Below the pieces are notes generated by a model that saw only the letters and a list, made by a program, of their open reading frames with translations, ran no database searches and was not told the origin of the DNA. Below are positions 45,541 to 59,900 of a stretch of DNA of 64,000 bases, one piece after another (the first letter of the stretch is position 1; each line of letters starts with the position of its first letter). A program made the translations under genes and the position numbers. This DNA is from Diphasiastrum complanatum. Lineage: Eukaryota; Streptophyta; Lycopodiopsida; Lycopodiales; Lycopodiaceae. Location of the stretch: the NCBI GenBank assembly GCA_029204225.1, contig CM055103.1, positions 27,330,293 to 27,394,292 on the forward strand. Direction: 5' to 3'.

Positions 45541-46562
45541 GATAGTGTCACAAAAAGGTGACAATGTCGGCTTTTGGAGAAATGCGAGAGTGTTGCAAAA
45601 TCTCATGTCCTTAATATTGGGGTACTCTCACATTTTGCCAAAGTCATTTCCTTAACGTTTGAGGCACTTTGAAAAATGCAAAAAATGCGACTTTGCATTT
45701 TTACTTGTAATTCCGGACAAGCGAAAAATGCGAAAAAGGCGACACTGCATTTTAACACGAGATTTCTGACATGCGACACTGTCGGGTTTATAGAGAGAGA
45801 AAATGCGACACTGTTGTCAAACTTCGTGTATTTCTGTAGACTGTGTAGAAACACTTGTAATTTTGCAGACGGTATAAAGACAGGGGAAAATTTGCAATTG
45901 GATTAACAGTTGGATGAAGATTAAAAACCAATTAGTCGATTAGTAGGAAGGAGAATAATCCAACACTCTTCCTTAATATGAATCCATGAATGCCTTGACC
46001 TTTAAACTTAGTTTTGCACAGAACTTTTTGTGTGTATTTAAGCTTAATGCTTTAGTAAAATATCCGTTGTCATATCTTGCGTTCAACAGTATTGCAATCT
46101 GACCTCTTCGTTGAGAACTTTGCTTCTGACATAGTGATACTTCAGTTAAATGTGCTTACTCCTAGAATGAAATCTAGGGTTGGTTGATAAGGCAATGGCA
46201 CTTTGATTATCACAAAATAATAATGTCGGAGCATATTGATTCAGACTAATATCTGAAAGTGAGTTTCTCAACCTAATCGCTTCCTTTGTAGCTTGTGAGG
46301 CTGCGATATACTCTGATTCTGTAGAAGATAGAGCTATCAAAGATTGCTTGTGACTGTTCCAGGAAATTGCACCATTGTTGAGGATGAATGTAAATCCGAA
46401 AGTGGATTTATGAGTGTCTACATCTCCTGCTCAACTTGCATATGTAAAACCAATGAGTAAATTGAGTTTGTCGTTGTCGACTGCTCCATAACAAATGCAA
46501 AAGTCCATAGTAGCACAAAGATATCTCGTGACTCTGATAAGAGCCTTCCAATGTGTAACACA
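45541..46562 (-). mobile_element. Copia fragment: RNase H end plus partial LTR
   Basis: Same family and orientation as 48664-53209. Minus strand from 46562 down: RNase H pieces (SLSSTESEYIAASQATKE in MIALSSTESEYIAASQ, FCDNQSAIALS), the polypurine tract region near 45966-45975, then an LTR starting TGTTGGATTATTC at 45965 and cut off at 45541. It is joined to unrelated copia pieces at both ends, so it is either an insertion that lost its rest or a recombination product. Confidence 0.75.
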
Positions 46563-47170
46563 CAACTTTGGACTGAAAGTTGATCACAAAAGATGATTGG
46601 AAACTTTTGAAAATCTAGCAAGTTAAGATTCACCACCATCCTTTTAATCCATAGCATCTCCCTTGTGCATGAAGTTAGGGGTTTGTACTCGGCCTCACTA
46701 GATGATAATGAGATTGTTGCTTGTCTCCATCACCTATGAAAATAACATGTGCACATATGAATTTCCTATCCATTTGTTCTCCAGCAAAGTTCGAATCTAA
46801 AAATCCATACAAGTTAGGTGATGATCCTCTATAAACAATGCCAAAATCTCTAGAACCCGAGATGTACCTCAATATTGTCTTGCCTAGCTTCCAATGCTCC
46901 ACACCAGGGTCATGCATAAATTTACTTAATCTACCAACACAATAGATTATATCAGGTTTTGTGATGGTTAGATAGATGAGTGAACCAACTAGCTTCCTAT
47001 AGAGAGTAAAATCCTCGAAATATCTTTCATTACCTCTTATAGTGACTCCATTGGTGTATCAATTGATTTAGCATCTCGTGAAAGATTTGGGATCAATTCA
47101 GATCCAAACCTACTAAGATCTTTGGTTACAAAAACAAGCAACTCTACCAATCTTGCCAATGTAGAAAAAT
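46563..47170 (-). pseudogene. Copia RNase H and RT-end fragment, related to the intact element
   Basis: Minus strand: HDPGVEHWKLGKTILRYISG, DFGIVYRGSSPNLYGFLDSN and FAGEQMDRKF near 46917-46740, then LWIKRMVVNLNLLDFQKFPI and IFCD (46655-46585). It corresponds to residues 1130-1245 of the intact polyprotein but has several frameshifts. Confidence 0.75.
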
Positions 47171-47850
47171 CATCATCTACACAAAAAATGAGATGCAAAC
47201 TCTAATAGAACTTGATCAAACATATATCAAAACATAAAGTATTGTTGCTATTCATACAATTACAGCAAGCTATTGTATTTCACACGTGTGGATCTATAAA
47301 TAGCAAACATTGATCCTTCTATACATAGAATTACAAGATATCACAAGTATAGTGCACCAATGGATAGTAGAACCCAAGAGAACCATGCAGAAGCATGAAT
47401 GAGATAAGAGAGAGAGAAGGGTATCTCTTCCCATGAGTTGCATCCTTTTATAGCAGGTCCTAGACCTAAGTTGCCACTTGGTTTCCCTCCAAAATGTAAA
47501 CCCTACCATTTTTTGGGACTAGATTCAATGTACCCTACATTCAAATTTGAATCTACTCAAAATCAACTTCTACATTTCCCACAATTTCCAAAAGTGTTGA
47601 TTCAAATGCATTTTAGACTAATATAACTTTGAAAAGTCAAATTCCAAGTCTAATAACTAGTTTTAGCATGGACTTTGATAACACTCCAAGTGATGTCCTA
47701 TGCTTCATGAACAAGTCCTTTCCCAATGCTTTGGTGAAGATATCAACTACACATTCCCTTGAGGACACATGTTGAAGCTCCAACTCCTTTGCAATGACTT
47801 GCTTGATATATCACTTCAATGAGCCATGAAGAATCACATAGAATGTAAAT
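47171..47850 (-). mobile_element. Copia LTR-like segment with pol 3' end
   Basis: The segment at 47690-47810 is similar to 54690-54790, the last codons of the intact copia pol (for example TCAACTACACATTCCCTTGA against TCAGCTACACATTCATTGCT). The AT-rich 47171-47690 next to it is in the position of the 3' LTR, but no second copy is available to fix its ends. Confidence 0.5.
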
Positions 47851-48660
47851 GAGGTGATTCCTCCATGCTATCGACTTTGAAATCTTTGGAAAAATACAGC
47901 AAACAAACAATAAATTTGAGTGATCAACATTTGCTTGCATGTCTCCTCCTTTTACCTTTGTTGCCATGTATCCACCATGACACTTCATGAATGAGCCTCC
48001 ATCTCCATCTTGCCACAAGATGCTATCATCACTTGATGACTTGATCATGAATGAGTGATATAATGAGCCTCCAATAGGTTCATTTCCATTAATGAAACTA
48101 GCCAAGAATGCTAGTACAACTCCAACATCAAAATGATGCTCACCAACGTAGCTAGTTTTACCATATCTTGACAATTTGCACACATCCACATGAAAATGCT
48201 CAAACATGAGATAGAACAAGTAAAGTAAACTTGAACAACACTTCCTTGCTGCTCCTTTGACCTTACTTGAGTCTTCAATAAGTTACAAAAATTGGTCCAC
48301 AACATCTTTTCCAATTGCCTCTCCTTTATGCTCTTGACCAGCTCCAAAATGTCATCTCTCCTTTCATGTTGTTGAAGCCCTTTGAGATCAACCTCTCGAT
48401 CATCAAATTACTTGATTTTACAGCATGATAACATCCATTACTTGATTTTACAGCATGATAACATCCATCAACTTTCATAGCATCATATACACAAGGAGAT
48501 TCACCAGAAGATGTTTCATTCTCCATAAGAGCTTGATACTCAAGATCCATTGCTTGGATCCACTCCTCTTCTTTTCTTGCTTCAGCTACACTTGTAGGTT
48601 CATCAAAAGAGGTTAGGAAAGCAACACAATTTACGAAAACTACTTTTTTCATCATATGTG
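47851..48660 (-). pseudogene. Copia RT N-terminal fragment and unassigned sequence
   Basis: Minus strand near 48655-48500: FDEPTSVAEARKEEEWIQAM followed by DLEYQALMENET, which is the entry to a copia RT (compare residues 806-838 of the intact element). A 31-bp unit is duplicated in tandem near 48412-48470 (HAVKSSNGCY repeated). The rest, 47851-48350, shows no domain. Confidence 0.6.
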
Positions 48661-48663
48661 AGC

Positions 48664-49809
48664 TGTCGGAAATCGGTGAGTAATAGAATGCAGAAACTTC
48701 CTACTTCCAATGCATGACTATGCCTATCAAAAATTGAACAAAGCAGTAGTGATGAAAATCACGTTCAATCTTTAGAAACTAACTTTCGCTAGATACTAAG
48801 TGATTACATAGCCAAACATAAAGTATTGAATTCTCAGACAAGCAATACAAAGATGCATGCATTCTGACACAAACTGGACGCAATAAGAAAATAGTATTGA
48901 TTTGAAAAAACAAGATCAGATGCTAATGAGCGCAAAACAATAGTGGATAAAAACCGCGCACTCTAAAGCTATCTCTGAGTAGCTGAAAATAAGTCTGAAA
49001 TAATCAACTTTGTTGATAAGTAGTAGCGCAATAACAACTCTAAAATAAATCTCTAAAAGACTGAGCTAGAATGCTCAAGAGAGTTCAAGCTTGAAAGCTT
49101 GATAGATAGCTAACAACAATACTTTCTGATTGTGAATGATCTGCTTCATGAGAGCACAGGAAGCGGCATGTAATAACACTCAATTCCTTCACAATTCACA
49201 ATAATGATAATGAGATGTATGAACAGCTGATTTATACTAAGTAATTAGGTCATCAAATGCAATTGCTAATTGGTTGGAGTCTGCTGGCATTCATCCAGTT
49301 CCTTTTCAGAAATAATTGCTGATAAGCGGCGACAATTGCCATCAATAGATTTTTGCATAAATGAACTAAAATTGTCACTCTGCATTAATGAACTAAAACT
49401 GCCACAGGTGAGAGTGTCGCAAAAAGAAGACAATGTCGGCTTTTGGAGAAACGCGACAGTGTCGCAAAATCTCATGTCCCACATTTTGTCAAAGTATTTT
49501 CCTTAACGTTTGAGGCACTTTGAAAAATGCGACTCTGCATTTTTACTCATAATTCTTGACAGGTGAAAAATGCAAAAAAGGCAACACTGCATTTTTACAT
49601 GAGATTTCGGACATGCAACACTCTCGGGTTTCTAGAGAGAGAAAATGCGACACTGTTGTCAAACTCCGTGTATTTTTGCAGACCGTGTAAAAACACTTAT
49701 AATTCTGCAAACTGTATAAAGACAAGAGAAAATTTGCAGAACTAAATAAACACTTGGATGAAGATTAAAAATCGATTAGTCGATTAGTAGGAAGGAGAAT
49801 AATCCAACA
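48664..49809 (-). repeat. 3' LTR of the minus-strand copia
   Basis: 1146 bp, TGTTGGATTATTC to TTTCCGACA on the minus strand, preceded by a GGGGGGGA purine run. Positions 49520-49650 contain AAAAATGC...GCATTTTT inverted motifs also found in 45560-45780 and 53360-53560. Confidence 0.8.
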
Positions 49810-51024
49810 CTCCCCCCCTTAATCTGAATCCATAAATGCCTTGACCTTTAAACTTAGTTCTGCACAGAACTTTTTGTGTGCATCCAAGCTTAATGCTTTA
49901 GTAAAAATATTTGTTGTCATATCTTGCATTTGACAATACTGCAATCTGACCTCTTCATTGAGAACTTTGCTTCTAACATAGTGATAATTCAGTTCAATGT
50001 GCTTACTCCTAGAATGAGATATAGGATTGGCTGATAAGGCAATGGCACTTTTATTATCACAAAATAATAATGTCAGAGCATATTGATTCAGACTAATATA
50101 TGAAAGTAAGTTTCTCAACCAAATCACTTCCTTTGTAGCTTGTGAGGTTGTGATATACTCTGATTTTGTAGAATATAGAGCTAATGAAGATTGCTTGCGA
50201 CTTTTCCAAGAAATTGGACCATTGTTGAGGAAGAATGTAAATCTGGAAGTGGATTTACGAGTGTCTACATCTCCTGCCCAACTTGCATATGTAAAACCAA
50301 TGAGTAAATTGAGTTTGTCGTTGTCGACTGCTCCATAACAGATGCAAAAGTCCATAGTAGCTCGAAGATATCTCATGACTCTGATAAGAGCCTTCCAATG
50401 TGTTACACCAGGGTTGGTCATATACTGACCGAGAGAGCTGACTGGAAAAGCTATGTTTGGCCTAGTACAGAGCATTGCATACATAAGAGATCCTATAATA
50501 GTATGGTAAGGATACTCATGCATCTGCTCCTTCTCTTGAATTGTTTGAGGACACTGGTCCTTTGACAATTTGAGACCTGGTTCCATTGGTGAGAGAGCTA
50601 ACTTGCAATTAACCAAATTATATTTGACTAACATATTGTAGATGTACCTTTGCTAAGTAATGTAGATCAACTTTCGATTTCTATCTTTGTGGATCTGAAT
50701 ACCAAGGCAGAAATGAGCTTCGTCCAGATCGGTCATGTCGAATTCAGAAGATAACATTGTCTTGTCTTCTTTTATCAGATCGATATTGTTGCTAAAGAGC
50801 AATGTGTCGTCCACGTACAAAGTGATAATGATAAAAAATTGTTGCACTGTCTTGAAGTAAACATTTGAATCTGAAGAGCTAGGGGTGTAGCCGCGATCAA
50901 TAAGAAAAGTATTGATCCTTTGAAACCATGCTTGAGCAGATTGCTTCAAGCCATAAAGTGCCTTATGGAGTTTACACACATGATTGTGTTTATCCTCGAT
51001 AATATAACCTTCGAGTTGCACCAT
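49810..51024 (-). pseudogene. Copia RNase H and second half of RT
   Basis: RT at 51024-50653 contains VCKLHKALYGLKQSAQAWFQ and LYVDDTLLFSNN, with an intact YVDD. The RNase H frame is 271 codons (50634-49819) with ASWAGDVDTRKST, YSTKSEYITTSQATKEVIWL, LFCDNKSAIALS and ending in the copia-typical MTNIFTKAL..HKKFC. Only one stop separates the two frames, so decay is moderate. Confidence 0.85.
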
Positions 51025-51600
51025 GTAAATGTTTTCTTCAATAAATTCATTGAGTTATGCTATTTGTACATCCATTTGATGTATTTCCAAATCTGCTGCA
51101 GCAGCAAATGTTAATAAAAGTTGAATAGAAGAATGCTTGACTATTGGACTGAAAGTCTCAATGTAATCAACGTTGTATACCTGAGAAAATCCTCTAGCGA
51201 CAAGTCGGGCTTTTCTTCTGTCGATGCTTTTGTCTGCATTGTACTTGACTTTGAAAATCCATTTGCAATTAACTATGTTTCTGCTAGTAAGTAATTCGAC
51301 AATCATCCATGTCTGGTTCTTGATAAGAGATGAATACTCTTTATCCATAGCTTCTTTCCAGAGACCAGAATCTGGCTGACTGAGTGCCTCTTCGACAGTC
51401 GTCGGCTCATGAACAAGGTAGGCTGCAGACTCGTCGATATACTTGATAGGCGGTCTGCTAGCTCTTGATGATCTTCTGGGAAATAGAGGAAGTTGATCAT
51501 TTTCATCATATTGTAGTTGCTGAACTGCAACATCATCATCTTCTGATTCGTCGTTGATTTGTTGTTCGTCAAGAGTAGATGTGCTTGGACCTTCAATGAG
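51025..51600 (-). pseudogene. Copia RT, first half
   Basis: Contains MDKEYSSLIKNQTWMIVELL, VNCKWIFKVKYNADKSIDRR and KARLVARGFSQVYNVDYIET, then HQMDVQIA with the first catalytic Asp. It stops just before the AFLNG motif. The upstream frame to 51600 is the low-similarity integrase-RT linker. Confidence 0.8.
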
Positions 51601-53209
51601 AATAGTCGACTAAGGAACTGGAAAGTTCAATATGTCAGGAGAATTTGACAAGTCGGCTACATGGGCACTGCCTTTTCCTTAGAGATCGATAAACTGATCT
51701 ATGATGAAGATGACATCCCGGCTAGTGAATATCTTCGACTCGATGGGATCGAACAACTTGTAGGCTTTATCTGAAGTAGTGTAGTTGATGAAAATACATT
51801 TGATACTCTAGAAGTCGAGCTTTTTCCTGAGATTGTGAGGAATTTGTGCATAAGCAATACATCCAAAAACTCGTAAGTTTGATAAAGAAGGTTTGATACC
51901 TGAACAGTGTTTTGTCTGAGAGACCTTTAATAGGACATTTGTTCTAAATATATAGGTTGTTGTTGAAACAACTTCAGCCCTGAAGGACTTCGGAAGTGTC
52001 GCATGTGATAACATGCACTTTGCCGATTTGACTAAGGTTCTGTTCTTTCTCTCAACAAGACCATTTGATTGAGGCGAATAGGAGGTAATGTATTGTTGTT
52101 CAATGTCGTTGTTAAGGCAGTACTCCTTGAATATTCTCCCTCGTTATCTGACTCCAGTGCTTTGATTCGTTTGCTAGTTTGATTTTCTGCATGCTCTTTG
52201 GATTGTCTGAACTTGATGAAAGCCTCTGATTTTTGTTTAATGAAGTAAACAACTGTTCTTCTGGAGAATTTGTCAATAAAGGTAATGAAATACTTTGCAT
52301 CTAGCAATGAAGGAGTTTGCATAGGTATATATGTATGAACAACATCTAAGAGAACTTTTGTTGCATGCTTATGACTTGATCTAAAAGGAATCCTAGTCTG
52401 CTTTCCAAGGATGCCAAGGATGCAGCTACGACAGACAGGGAGACCAACTTTACCATAAGGATAGTCGAGATCAAGAGCCATGAATTGTTTGGACATGTTC
52501 AAAATAGATGCCTAATTCAAGTGTCCTAAGCGATGATGCCATAGTAATGCTTTATTGACAAGAATAGAGGTTTTCAGGGCTTTACTAGAATCAGAATAAC
52601 AATGTGCCAATCTATATAAGTATCTATGTCTCTTGCCGAGTGCAAGGATCTTATTACTCCTATCGATTATTCTGCATTGATCAGACTCAAACTCCACCTT
52701 ATGACCTAAATATGTAGTTCTGCTTATTGATAACAGATTTGTAGAGAGTTTAGGAACATACAAGACCTTTGACAATAGTTTGAATTGATCATGCTAGAAT
52801 CTCAATCTTATAGTACCTTCACCTAAGATAGTGTGAGTACTATCATCACCAAGATGAACATACTTCTTTGTGCTGTAAGGGATATAGGATTGGAAAACCC
52901 CACGATGATTGGTCATATGTTGAGTAGCTTCGGAATTCAGAAACCACGAATCATCCATTTCGACTTCAGGAGATGCTGTAACTGTATTTGCTTGTTGATC
53001 AAGTTGCTTGGTTGCATTCTTCGCTTTGAGAATTCGGCAATCCTAGATCTCATGGTTATTGCGTTTGCAACACCTGCAAAATATCTTCTTCTTCGATAAA
53101 TGTGGATTTGATGATTGTTCTTGACTTTGAGTCTGCTGTTTTTGATTCGATGTAGACTGCTTGGAGCTTCTCTGCTTTTGTCGTTTCAAGCCCTTGTTGA
53201 CATATAGAG
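51601..53209 (-). pseudogene. Copia gag end, protease, integrase (decayed)
   Basis: Minus strand: CRCCKRNNHEI zinc knuckle near 53070, protease region with TQHMTNHRG, LYVPKLSTNLLSISRTTYLG (52770-52700), LLWHHRLGHLN, then CRSCILGILGKQTRIPF (52440), DKFSRRTVVYFIKQK and LESDNEGEYS (52150). The first integrase Asp is lost (VVHTYI in place of VHSDI). Stops occur near 52030, 52505 and 52790. Confidence 0.75.
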
Positions 53210-53974
53210 TATTGGATTTATTTCCTCTACTCTCCTAAATCCCATGTTAATCTGCCTCCATTCATGTTGTTGTATTTTACTTGTGTTGTCCCATAGTCTG
53301 CATATTTACACGTAAAATAAAACAAGCAAAAAAGGCGACAGTTGCAACAGTCTGCATTTTTACTCACTATTTATGACAGGCGAAAAATGCGACAATTGCA
53401 CAGCCTGCATATTTACAAGTAAACTTGAACAAGCGAAAAATGCAAAAAATACGACATTGCATTTTTACACGCATTTTATGACAGGCACAAAATACGAAAA
53501 AAAATGTGACACTGTATTTTTACATGCAATTTATGACAGGCGACACTTGTCTCTAAAAATGCGACACTTGTCTTTAAAAAGACGACGGTTGCCTTTAGGT
53601 AAGGACAAGGCCAAAGGCAACAGGGTGTTGCAAGTTTTGCATTTTCACCAACGTTATTTTGGCAAAGCCCGACGTCGCAGCCTCTTCACGCCCGTTCTAT
53701 GCACTGTGCGATCAGATTTGACAACAATAGTAGCAACCCACGATATCCTGCAGACGGCACAACCACTTTTGTACCTTCTTCATCTGCACACATGTAAAAT
53801 TTATGTATATAGTGAATACCATCTCGGTATTCATCATAGCAGAGCATAAGTGCAATTAGCGATATCAATAGGATTGTTTTCATAATTAAGAGACGGACAT
53901 TGTAGATGCCTTTGCGCATTGATTCTTTCTTTCAGACATATTGTTAGTAATAGGTTCATAACCTTTACAGTTTG
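53210..53974 (+). repeat. 5' LTR of the chimeric retroelement, first part
   Basis: Starts TATTGGATTTATTTCC, a variant of the TGTTGGATTATTC start of the LTR family at 48664-49809, but in plus orientation. It is split by the intact copia (53975-60132) and continues at 60138-60447. Tandem units of GCATTTTTAC..TATGACAGGCGAAAAATGCGAC fill 53350-53560. Confidence 0.65.
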
Positions 53975-56900
53975 TGTAAAAATTACAGAAAATAAGGATC
54001 CTAAAACACTTGAAATGATGAGGAAAACAATAGATTATGATTTCATAAGATTAGCACAAGTTGAACCATCAAAATCCATCAAAAACCTATGCTTGAACCT
54101 CACTAAATGGCCCAAATCCTTGAAGAAGGCTTCACACGTGTGAAAGTACGGCCTCCCACAGTCTGAGTACTGTACACCAGACCTACATTCAATCCTATAA
54201 TCATTAGTAATCACAAGTACTCAAACAATTATGAACATAGAGAGCAATTGCACCATTATGAGAGAAAAAACATGAAATTGCTTGATTGATTTCGGTGAGA
54301 TATCATCACCTATATATACATGATCCATCACGGTTTTGGGCAGGTATGAGTAGCCCTAAACCTATCCCTAATTCTAATTTTGGTGGATCTTTCATCCCTA
54401 CCAAGTTAGGGTTGGAATCTTGGAGATCCCTCAACAATGCAAAAATTACCAAAAATAGCTCCTATTTTTTCTCCCTTGTATCTAAGCATAATTTGGACTC
54501 ATTCCAAAGGTTCTAACACTTAGGTCTACTTGAGAACATCCTTATGAATGGAATCATATGCTATTTGGCACGTGTGACAAGCCACATCATGACCATCTAA
54601 CTATTTACAAGTCATATGACCAAAACTAGTCAAGCTAGAATTGTGAATTTTTAACACTCCTCCTCACTATCTAGCTTGGTTCGATCATTACTTTACTAAT
54701 CACTCCAAGTGATGATCTGAACTTCATAAAAGGTGTCTTTTGAAGTGGTTTAGTAAGTAGATCAGCTACACATTCATTGCTTGGAACATGCTCCAAAGCA
54801 ATCTCCTTGGCTTGCACCATTTCTCTCACAAAGTGATGGCATATCTCAATGTGCTTAGATCTTGCATGGAAGATTGGGTTAGATGCAAGGTGTTGGGCTG
54901 ATATATTGTCATTGTAGATGATTGGTGCCTCCTCTGAATCCATGATCTTTAGTTCCACCAATAATCTCTTGATCCAAAGTACCTCCTTTGTAGTGGTTGT
55001 CAAAGCTTTGTACTCGGCCTCGGTTGAAGATAGAGATATAGTTTCTTGCTTTTTTGAAAGCCATGAAACCACACCTTCTCCTATGAAAGTTGAATAGGCA
55101 CTTGTTGATTTCCTATCCCTCTTGTCCCCTGAAAAATCTGAATCACTAAATGCATGAAGGTTAATCACATCTCCTCTATATAGAATCCCAAAATCCAATG
55201 TACCCGAGATGTATCTTAGAATCCTCTTAGCCTTTTTCCAATGGATATTCAATGGCTTTTGCATGGATTGGCTCAACCTACATACACTAAAGCTAAGATC
55301 TGGTCTAGTTATAGTGATCCACATTAAGGAACCTATAAGTTGCCTAAACAAAGTGATGTCCATGAAGGATCTTTCATCATCTTCATTTGGCACTTTTACA
55401 TCTTGCTCCATTGGTGTGTCAACACTTTTGCATACTTCCATCTTAAACTTCTTCAAAAGACTTTGAGCATAGTTTACTTGACTTATAAAGATAAAATCAG
55501 ACCCTCTAAGTACTTCTATGCCTAAGATGAAGTGAAGACACCCTAGATCTACCATCTTGAACTCTAAGGATAGATCTATCTTGATTTTTTCAACACCATC
55601 AACACTATTTCCACTAATGATGATGTCATCTACATAAATGAGTAAAAGTACAATACCAACATCATCAAACTTAATGTAAAGAGTGGGATCATATTCACTT
55701 TGAACAAAATAAAGTGAAATAAGATAGCAATGTAGTCTTGAATTCCAAGATCTCGAGGCTTGCTTCAAGCCATAGATGCTTCTTTGGAGATGGCATACTT
55801 TGTTCTCCATTCCATGCTTGATGAACCCTTGTGGCTGCTCCATATAGATATCCTCTTCCAAAAAACCATTCAAGAAAGCATTAGAGACATCCACTTGACA
55901 TAGAATCCATCCAAAATGTGATGCAAGTGCAATGATTAATCTTATTGTGACCATCTTGGCCACGGGTGCAAAAGTTTCCTCATAGTCTATCCCTCTCTCT
56001 TGAGCATAACCTTTTGCAACTAATCTTGCTTTATGTTTGTTAACACTCCCATTTGCATTCAACTTAAGCTTGAAGACCCACTTGCATCCTATTACATTCC
56101 TTTGAGGTCTCTCAACAAGCAACCAAGTTTCATTCTCAATCAAGGCATCATACTCATCCAACATAGCTTTATACCATTCTTTGGAGTTCAATGCATCTTC
56201 AACATTAGACGGTTCTTCAAAACTAGATAAAGCATAAGAAGTGGATGAAATACCCTCAACTTGCTGTCCTTTGCCTTGATATGTGAGCCTTGATGGCTCC
56301 ACTTTTGCCCTTGAAGATCTCCTTGGTGTGATAGGTGGGTTTGGTGCTTGCTCCTCCATGAGCTCCTCCTCAAAACCAATATCTTGCTCCTCGGCCATCT
56401 TCTTCTTGATTGTTGGAGCACTTGAGCATTCTTCAAGCATATGCATATGATGTTCATCAAAGATGACATCCCTTGAAACAACAAATTTGTTCAAGGATGG
56501 GAGATAGACTTTGTAGCCCTTGCTTGAGCTTGCATATCCAAGCATGATCCCTCTTGTGGAAGATGGATCCTCCTTGGTTCTTGTTTCCAATGGCACATGC
56601 ACATAACATATACACCCAGAAACTTTCAAGTGATTAAGATTGGGTTTCTTTCCATACAACATCTCATAAGGAGTTTTGCCTTCAATTGCTTTGCAAGACA
56701 CCCTATTCATCAAGTAGTTTGCACATACAAGAGACTCACCCCAAAAGGATTTGGGCAGACAAGCATCTAATCTTAAAGCCTTAGAACATTCACATAATGT
56801 TCTATTCCTTCTTTCAGCAACTCCATTTTGTTGAGGAGTGTAAGGACAAGAAGTCTCTTTCTTGATCCCTTCCTCCTCACAAAAGGCCTTGAACTCATTT

Positions 56901-59900
56901 GAGATGAATTCTCCACCATTGTCACTTCTAAGAATCTTGATGCTATGATTATGATGCTTTTCCACAAACAACTTGAACTTTACAAAAGTATCAAATACTT
57001 GAGACTTGAAGGAAAGTAAGAACACCCAACAATATCTTGAGTAGTCATCAATGAAGGTTAAAAACATGGATGAACCTCCATTAGATTTGGTGCTAGCAAT
57101 GTGCACATCCGAGTGTATGAGTTCAAGAGGATGAGATGACTTTGTGATGGAGTTAGGAAACACCTTCTTATGTGCCTTGGATAAGGCACAAGCTTCACAA
57201 ACCTTGTCTTCCTTCCCAATAGACCTTGGTAGGCCTAAAGCATACTCCTCCTTGATCATAGCCTCCATGGAACCCGAGTTGACATGTCCAAGTCTTTTGT
57301 GCCATAAAATAAAGGTAGATATCTTGCTCTTCTCGGCCAACATGACAACATTAGTATCCACAAATGCATCCAGCTTATAAAGTTTGCCAAGTCTAGTGCC
57401 CTTAGCCACTATCTTATCCTTCTTCTTGATGAAACATTCATTTGAAGCAAAGTCAACATTGAAACCATTGTCTACCATTTGGCCAACACTTAGTAGATTC
57501 TTTGTTATTGTAGGAATGTACAAAACACCTTCTATGTTGATCTTTTTGGAAGATCCTAAGCAAAGGGGAATGCTACCAACTCCTTCAATCTTACAAGCTT
57601 CATCATTTGCTGTATAGATAGACTTTATAGGTCCATCATAAGATAAGAGAGAAGAGAAAAACTCCCTTTTACTAGTCATGTGTGAACTAGCACCCGAGTC
57701 AATCCACCAAGGATCTTCTCCTTTGAAGCTTGTTGAAGAAAATATGGACATCATGAGAGAGTCCTCATGTGAACTCTCCTCCTCCTCCTCTTTGCTCATG
57801 TTGGCTTGGCTTTGATCTTGCTTCCTCTTGAAGCATTCCGAGGCATAATGCCCCATCTTGCTACAATAGTAGCACTTCACCTTTGATTTGTCCTTCTTGA
57901 CTTTGGTGGTTGATGGAGATGCCTTTGGGGGTCCTTCTTGATCCTCAAGCTTTGTAGACTTCTTGAATGTTGATCCTTTGCCTTTGGACTTGCCTTTGCC
58001 TTTGGTGAAGAGAGCTTGGTCATCTCCACCTTGGATGGAAAGCCTATCCATCCTCTCTTGCATTTGGCTCCTTCTTGATTCCTCGGCCATGAGTGTGCCT
58101 TGGAGTTCTTCAAGTATGGGTAGCTTACCCATAATTGCATATCCCTGAACCAAATTGTCAAATTCAAAGCTTAGTCCATTCAATATGAGTTGAACAAGCT
58201 CTTCATCCTTGATAGGGTCACCTATAAAGGCTAGCTCTTTGTTCAATTCCTTTACTCTTAGGACAAAAGTATGTGCACTCTCTCCTTTCTTTTGATAGCT
58301 TCTATAGATTTGATTCTTCAAAGCTAACATTCTAGTTTGGTTCTTGGATTCATAGACCTTTTGCAAAGTCTCCCAAGCATCTTGAGCTGAAGTGCAATCT
58401 CCTACCTCTCTTAAGAGTTCATTTGCAACATTCATTTTTATGCAATGTAGTGCAACATTGCACCTCTTGATGTATTTGGCTTTTTCTTGAGGATGAATAG
58501 GTTCACCCTCCTTACCATTTACAATTTTCATCAGATCTTGCATGATCATGATAGATTCCATTCTAACTTTCCATATGGAATAGTTAGTTTTGTTGAGCCT
58601 TTCATTAGTATCCAAAAGATATGCATTTATAGATGCCATCTAGTCTCCTAATCAAGGACTTGACACAAATGAAGGTTACTTCTATTGATTTGATTGAAGG
58701 TCTACCTTATCCCACTTCTTAGGGACCTGAAAAGATCAGTAATAGACTTCCTATAAAGATCTAAGAATGATCTCTAACAAAATCAAATCATAGAATACTA
58801 GAAACAATGCACTTGCTTGATTGAAGTAGACAATACTAGTAGAATTGCCCCTCTTTCTATAAAGAACATTAAAGCTTCCAAATGATCTGATCAAGAGTTA
58901 ATTTCAGCAACCTAATATACTTCCAAAATCACTTGTAAAAGATCTAAATGGAACTTAATGAGGATGCAACACAATCTACTATCCAATCACAAGCAAAAAA
59001 TGATCAAAATTGATGAAAAATTGATCTAATTTGGTGCATAAGTCAAGCAATGGTTGGACTGAACCTAAATCACTTTAGGAGGTGCCTACTACACCTTAGA
59101 ACAGCCTTGAAGAGTCCCCAAAATTCTGATCTTCCCTCTCCTTGAATGCTAGAAAGCCTCCTCTATGAAATCACCTCCAAAACTCGCTTAGAAATCAATG
59201 CTTGGAGCAAGCAAAACTTGCTATCTTGGTAATGTGAATTGAATTCAACTTTGCCTCTGGTTTTAGACACCTAAACACCTGCAAATGAAGTCACACAACA
59301 CCAATCTCCAATGTATTTGACTCACTTTGAGTTCTAGAATCAATACTAGATGCTAAGATCCAATCTACACAAGATTTAGATCAAAAATTGTGATCAAATT
59401 GAATGAAAACCAAGGATTTAGCTCATTTCAGCCTTTAGGCTCTGATACCATGTAAAAATTACAGCAAATAAGGATCCTAAAACACTTGAAATGATGAGGA
59501 AAACAATAGATTATGATTTCATAAGATTAGCACAAGTTGAACCATCAAAATCCATCAAAAACCTATGCTTGAACCTCACTAAATGGCCCAAATCCTTGAA
59601 GAAGGCTTCACACGTGTGAAAGTACGGCCTCCCACAGTCTGAGTACTGTACACCAGACCTACATTCAATCCTATAATCATTAGTAATCACAAGTACTCAA
59701 ACAATTATGAACATAGAGAGCAATTGCACCATTATGAGAGAAAAAACATGAAATTGCTTGATTGATTTTGGTGAGATATCATCACCTATATATACATGAT
59801 CCATCACGGTTTTGGACAGGTATGAGTAGCCCTAAACCTATCCCTAATGCTAATTTTGGTGGATCTTTCATCCCTACCAAGTTAGGGTTGGAATCTTGGA

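Larger units (their letters stand above)
48664..53209 (-). mobile_element. Ty1/copia element, minus strand, 5' end lost
   Basis: Runs from the zinc knuckle region of gag near 53090 to a complete 3' LTR at 48664-49809. The gag N-terminus and 5' LTR are absent: at 53210 the sequence changes to the LTR of a related copia in the opposite orientation. Domains in order on the minus strand: zinc knuckle, protease (TQHMTNH, active-site Gly/Asp region mutated), pre-integrase, integrase, RT, RNase H. Many stops and frameshifts make it inactive. Confidence 0.8.
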